64,000 nucleotides of DNA from positions 159,759,983-159,823,982 of the forward strand of contig CM038216.1 in assembly GCA_021442155.1 (NCBI GenBank), given 5' to 3'. Within the stretch, counting starts at the first letter, position 1, and the number at the start of each line of letters is the position of its first letter. This DNA is from Cymbidium sinense. Lineage: Eukaryota; Streptophyta; Magnoliopsida; Asparagales; Orchidaceae. Both the position numbers and the translations under genes were made by a program. This document shows positions 60,747-64,000 of the stretch, one piece after another. Under the pieces are notes generated by a model. The model made no database searches. It was not told the origin of the DNA and saw only the letters and a list, made by a program, of their open reading frames with translations.

Positions 60747-61319
60747 GCATATAAAAGTTGATCCAAGTTCGCAAACATAAAATTAAGTAAATAATTAATA
60801 GTTCACTATTCACCAAACCTTCTCAATAATTCAATAAAATAAAATATCCAAGAGTTTAGTATTGCAAATTTTTTCAAGCAACATCATAAGCTAAGCCATG
60901 AAGTTTGTATTTCACTTGTAAATTTTGCTAAATTTGTTAATAAATGATTAAATAATTATTTTAATTAAAAATATTATAAAGAAAAAATAATTATAAATTA
61001 AGAAGTACCTTCATCAAATTTATAAACATCATTAATATTTTCTTTCACATTTACTAGATTAATTATTCATTTTGCTCGCATTCAATCCTCAGCACATATT
61101 ATAGCTTGTGCAATCATTAAGGATAATGAACTTCTAAATGCATCTAAAAATTGACTCTGAGGGAATAGTGAAAATTGAAATTTCCAAAGTATCATGAGCT
61201 ATATGATCGCTAAAAAAACACCTTTGAAGATGCTCTCAGCCATCTTTATTTAGATGGGTAGAAGTATGTTTTTTCAAGAGACAGATTAATATATATTCAA
61301 GCAGATTTCTCCTATCATT
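60747..61319. other. AT-rich stretch, no gene seen
   Basis: No domain, RNA gene or clear repeat. It separates repeat R3 from the LTR remnant at 61320. Confidence 0.4.
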
Positions 61320-61445
61320 ACATTTGGATTTATTTATATATGGGTTCTACTTCTTATGGAAGAAAGCCTCCATAGTTAATTACTCCTCTCACCATAGTAA
61401 GAGATCACTCTCGATTAAGGTTAGTAATTGTGTGAAGTTGGGGGA
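61320..61445 (-). repeat. Small remnant of the inverted Tat-type LTR
   Basis: A GCCTCCATAGTTAATTAC block with ACTCTCGATTAAGG nearby matches 43020-43100 and 24830-24900 in the same (inverted) orientation. Only about 120 bp is recognisable. Confidence 0.55.
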
Positions 61446-62400
61446 GATGGGTGGCAGACATGAGAGTTGGAGTTAAGAGAAGGGATTTAGAATATGAGAG
61501 GTGGGACTATATATTTGAACAAATGGAGCTCAAAAATTACAATGTAATTGAAGAAGATAATTTGAGAATGGTTAACAAAATGAGAACTAGGGCACAGACA
61601 GGTTGATTTATTAAGTGTTTATGACCCATCTTAATTAATGATCATAAATCTCATCACAAATTTAATTTTATTATATATTGGATACTGTTGGATTCATCTC
61701 ATTGAAATGAACAATCTATAATATAAATTCTCTAAATTTAGAAAGTTCGTAAAGGTGTTGTGTTCCCAAGGTGCTTTTTTTTTGGAAGTTTATGTGAATG
61801 GGCTTATTTTATATGGTACTAATTCGAGTTAGTTTGGGCTAACCATGGTTCATATTATCCTGGGTAGAATGTTGTGAACTTAGTGGGTTTTTTTGAGAGT
61901 TGATTATAAATTATTTGATTTTAATTCTTTCCATTTTTTTTGAAAGGATCTAACCATGATGAATGTTGATTATATATTTAAATGGCAATATCAACCTCTG
62001 AATGAGTCAGAGTATTTCTGATTATTTAAATAGTAAAACAAGTTTGTTTGAGTGTTTATTTTTAAAATTATGGAATCAAGCTGGCAAGTTTTATTTCCTT
62101 TAATTTTTATTATATATAAATATTTTGATGGTCAAGTATTAAAATAAATTTTAATAATAAGTATTTTTATTTTATATATTAAAAAATTAAATCAAATGAA
62201 AGCGTTTAAATATATGATTTAAGTACGTTCAATTTTCCATGCTCTGACAGCAGAACAACCAAATTGTTATCAACATGGCAATTAATATATGTGAAATAGA
62301 ATTAATATATGTGAAATAGACAACTTCCCCGTAAACATTTCAAATGAAAATTATTTAAGATATTTTGTTTTTAGTGATAAATAATATTTCTATTTATTAT
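61446..62400. other. AT-rich stretch, no gene seen
   Basis: No coding similarity. Contains a 19-base tandem duplication (TTAATATATGTGAAATAGA) at 62282-62320. Otherwise plain AT-rich DNA. Confidence 0.4.
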
Positions 62401-62600
62401 AATATCAGTATAGATGAGTTAAATTGAGCTTGAGCTTTAAGCATATCAAGCTTAGCCCGTTTATTAAGTGGCTGGCTTGAAGAGCTCAAATAAAGGGCTC
62501 AAACTCGACTCGACGAAAAAATTTAAAGCTCGAGCTCAGATCATGTGCTTGAGCTGATCTTGATTATTCGAGCTTGTTATAACAAAATCTGACCACATAA
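62401..62600. repeat. GAGCTCGAG-rich dispersed-repeat fragment
   Basis: Alternating GAGCTTGAGC, AGCTCGAGCTC and TTCGAGCTTG motifs give repeated partial palindromes. Such GCTCGAGCTC-rich pieces are common in plant non-autonomous elements. The class cannot be settled from this copy. Confidence 0.35.
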
Positions 62601-62729
62601 CACAATGAAATAATAATACCATCCTTCAAAGCGAAGAACATAACCACTAAATAAAACCAATCCACAAAATCAAGATTTTAACAAAAATAAAAGTCATGAT
62701 TAATGATGCCTTAATTACATGGGGAGGGA

Positions 62730-62731
<2 letters not shown>

Positions 62732-62780
<49 letters not shown>
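62732..62780. repeat. (GA)n microsatellite
   Basis: About 24 uninterrupted GA units directly follow GGGGAGGGAGG. Confidence 0.98.
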
Positions 62781-62784
<4 letters not shown>

Positions 62785-62789
62785 ATCTT

Positions 62790-62935
62790 GGATAGGGGTG
62801 TGCATTCGGTCAGTTTGGTTGGTTCTGTTGACATTTTCATCAAACTAAACAAACCAAACCAAGGATTCCCAATAACTGAATCGTCCAATTAGTGTGAAAA
62901 AAATCAAATTAATCGATTCAATACAATCAAATTAT
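62790..62935. repeat. Fragment of a dispersed repeat starting AGGGGTGTGCATTCGG
   Basis: The opening AGGGGTGTGCATTCGGTCAG is followed by runs of TTTGGTTGGTT and AAACCAAACCAA, which form an inverted arrangement. Similar sequences are widespread in plants as short non-autonomous elements. No target duplication was identified. Confidence 0.4.
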
Positions 62936-63275
62936 ACATAAGCAAATTAATTTCCAATAGCAAACAAATAAAGGTCACAACTCACAAGTAAGGTCCGGAG
63001 AAGTTTATTAACTAAATATATACATATTTTAAAGGATATATTCTCATATAAGCAGTGCAATTTAAGCTGCACATAATATGAACAAAATCTACCAACAAAA
63101 ATGAAAGAGAAAAATAAAATTACAAGAGTTCATCATGATTCATATTTTTGACCACATTTAAGTGAATAAATTTAAGTAAACTGTAAAAATATCATGTATG
63201 TAGATGTAGTTGCAATCCATTATCATAGCATCATTGTTTGTTGAATGCATTCTTTGCATTTCACCTTCAAACTTG

Positions 63276-63278
<3 letters not shown>

Positions 63279-63342
<64 letters not shown>

Positions 63343-63350
63343 ATGTGTGT
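63279..63350. repeat. Compound (TA)n(TG)n microsatellite
   Basis: About 22 TA units pass directly into about 13 TG units interrupted once by TATG. Long TA runs can extrude cruciforms. Confidence 0.98.
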
Positions 63351-63372
63351 AAAAGCTCGCTTATAAAAATAT

Positions 63373-64000
63373 AAACTTGTTAACAAAATTCAAATGTAAT
63401 ATCTAGAAAATATGATCACCATGTATATGTATGGGGTAACAATAAATTTAAAAAGTCCCTAGCTTTGAGACTCTGAGAGGACAATAACACCAAAAATAAG
63501 TAACTAACCATATTTATACATTAATCATTAAATCAATTGCTATCAATTCCCTTAAGGAGATTTAGAATATAAGCATTTAATGGAGACTAGAGAGAAACCT
63601 ATTAGTTAGAATAAAAAACTAATAGTGCTAAAAAAATAAAACAACCATCGATTTAGAAACCCACCCCCACTCGTAGGCCATAGCCTAACAGTCAGGCAAA
63701 GTGACAAAGGTGTAGAAAAAATAGAATTTCACCAGTTAAGTCATAAATTAATTTCCAACACCAAACTAGTAAAGATCACAACTCACAAGTAATAGCAAAA
63801 CATATAAATGGCTCGATCTAATTGGCAACAAAACATAATATTTTGGCCAATACCACACTCTCTAAAGTTCAAAAGGCTGCATCTAAATGACAACAAAGCA
63901 TGTAAATTTTAGCCAATACCTCACTCCCTAAAGTCCAAGTAATAGTAAGTGACCAACTAAAAATAAATTAAACAATAAGAAATATAACATCACCTTACCC
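63373..64000. repeat. Direct repeat R3, second copy, cut by the window edge
   Basis: Aligns with 60120-60746 nearly end to end with about 10-15% visible differences. It reaches the last base of the window, so its true end is unknown. Confidence 0.8.

Overview
The window is plant nuclear DNA. It is AT-rich and I find no host gene, tRNA, rRNA or organellar segment in it. Almost everything recognisable is retrotransposon sequence typical of angiosperms: Ty3/gypsy of the Tat/Ogre type, Ty1/copia, an RTE-clade LINE and an L1-type LINE. All are inactivated by stops and frameshifts and many are nested. This suggests a heterochromatic, probably pericentromeric, stretch of a large flowering-plant genome. 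I cannot name the species.

Region 1 (1-24575) is a giant Tat-lineage gypsy element on the + strand. It has a 5' LTR cut by the window edge, a degraded tRNA-Arg primer-binding site at 2799-2815, and a leader carrying about 14 short hairpins. Broken gag, protease, reverse transcriptase, RNase H, a second (archaeal-like) RNase H and integrase follow up to 13025. Downstream lies a 2 kb block of degenerate tandem repeats, then a very long 3' LTR. By piecing copies together I estimate the LTR at about 7 kb. An antisense RTE LINE with a perfect 19-bp target duplication sits inside the 3' LTR, and part of the LTR is packed with TTGAC (W-box) motifs.

Region 2 (24576-31501) is a second copy of the same LTR in the opposite orientation, abutting the first tail to tail, so the two form a very large inverted repeat. 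Region 3 (31502-40609) is a copia element with two roughly 2.1 kb LTRs. Its flanks do not match and it has no target duplication.

Region 4 (40610-48221) mixes unrecognised sequence, an LTR-like fragment, and a minus-strand copia polyprotein remnant. The remnant is interrupted by a 3.7 kb solo LTR related to the Tat LTRs, with a 5-bp duplication AGAGC. Region 5 (48222-59880) holds another copia-type LTR with a foldback insertion, an L1-type LINE remnant, an inverted partial LTR, and a 1.55 kb direct duplication. Region 6 (59880-64000) has a direct repeat of about 630 bp running off the right edge, two microsatellites and unclassified AT-rich DNA.

The standout candidate is the leader hairpin array at about 3263-4461. 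Its loop is conserved (around CCAAATTT) while its stems change sequence in a compensatory way. The W-box-rich LTR and the tail-to-tail LTR inverted repeat, a possible small-RNA source, come next. All similarity and domain calls were made by eye.
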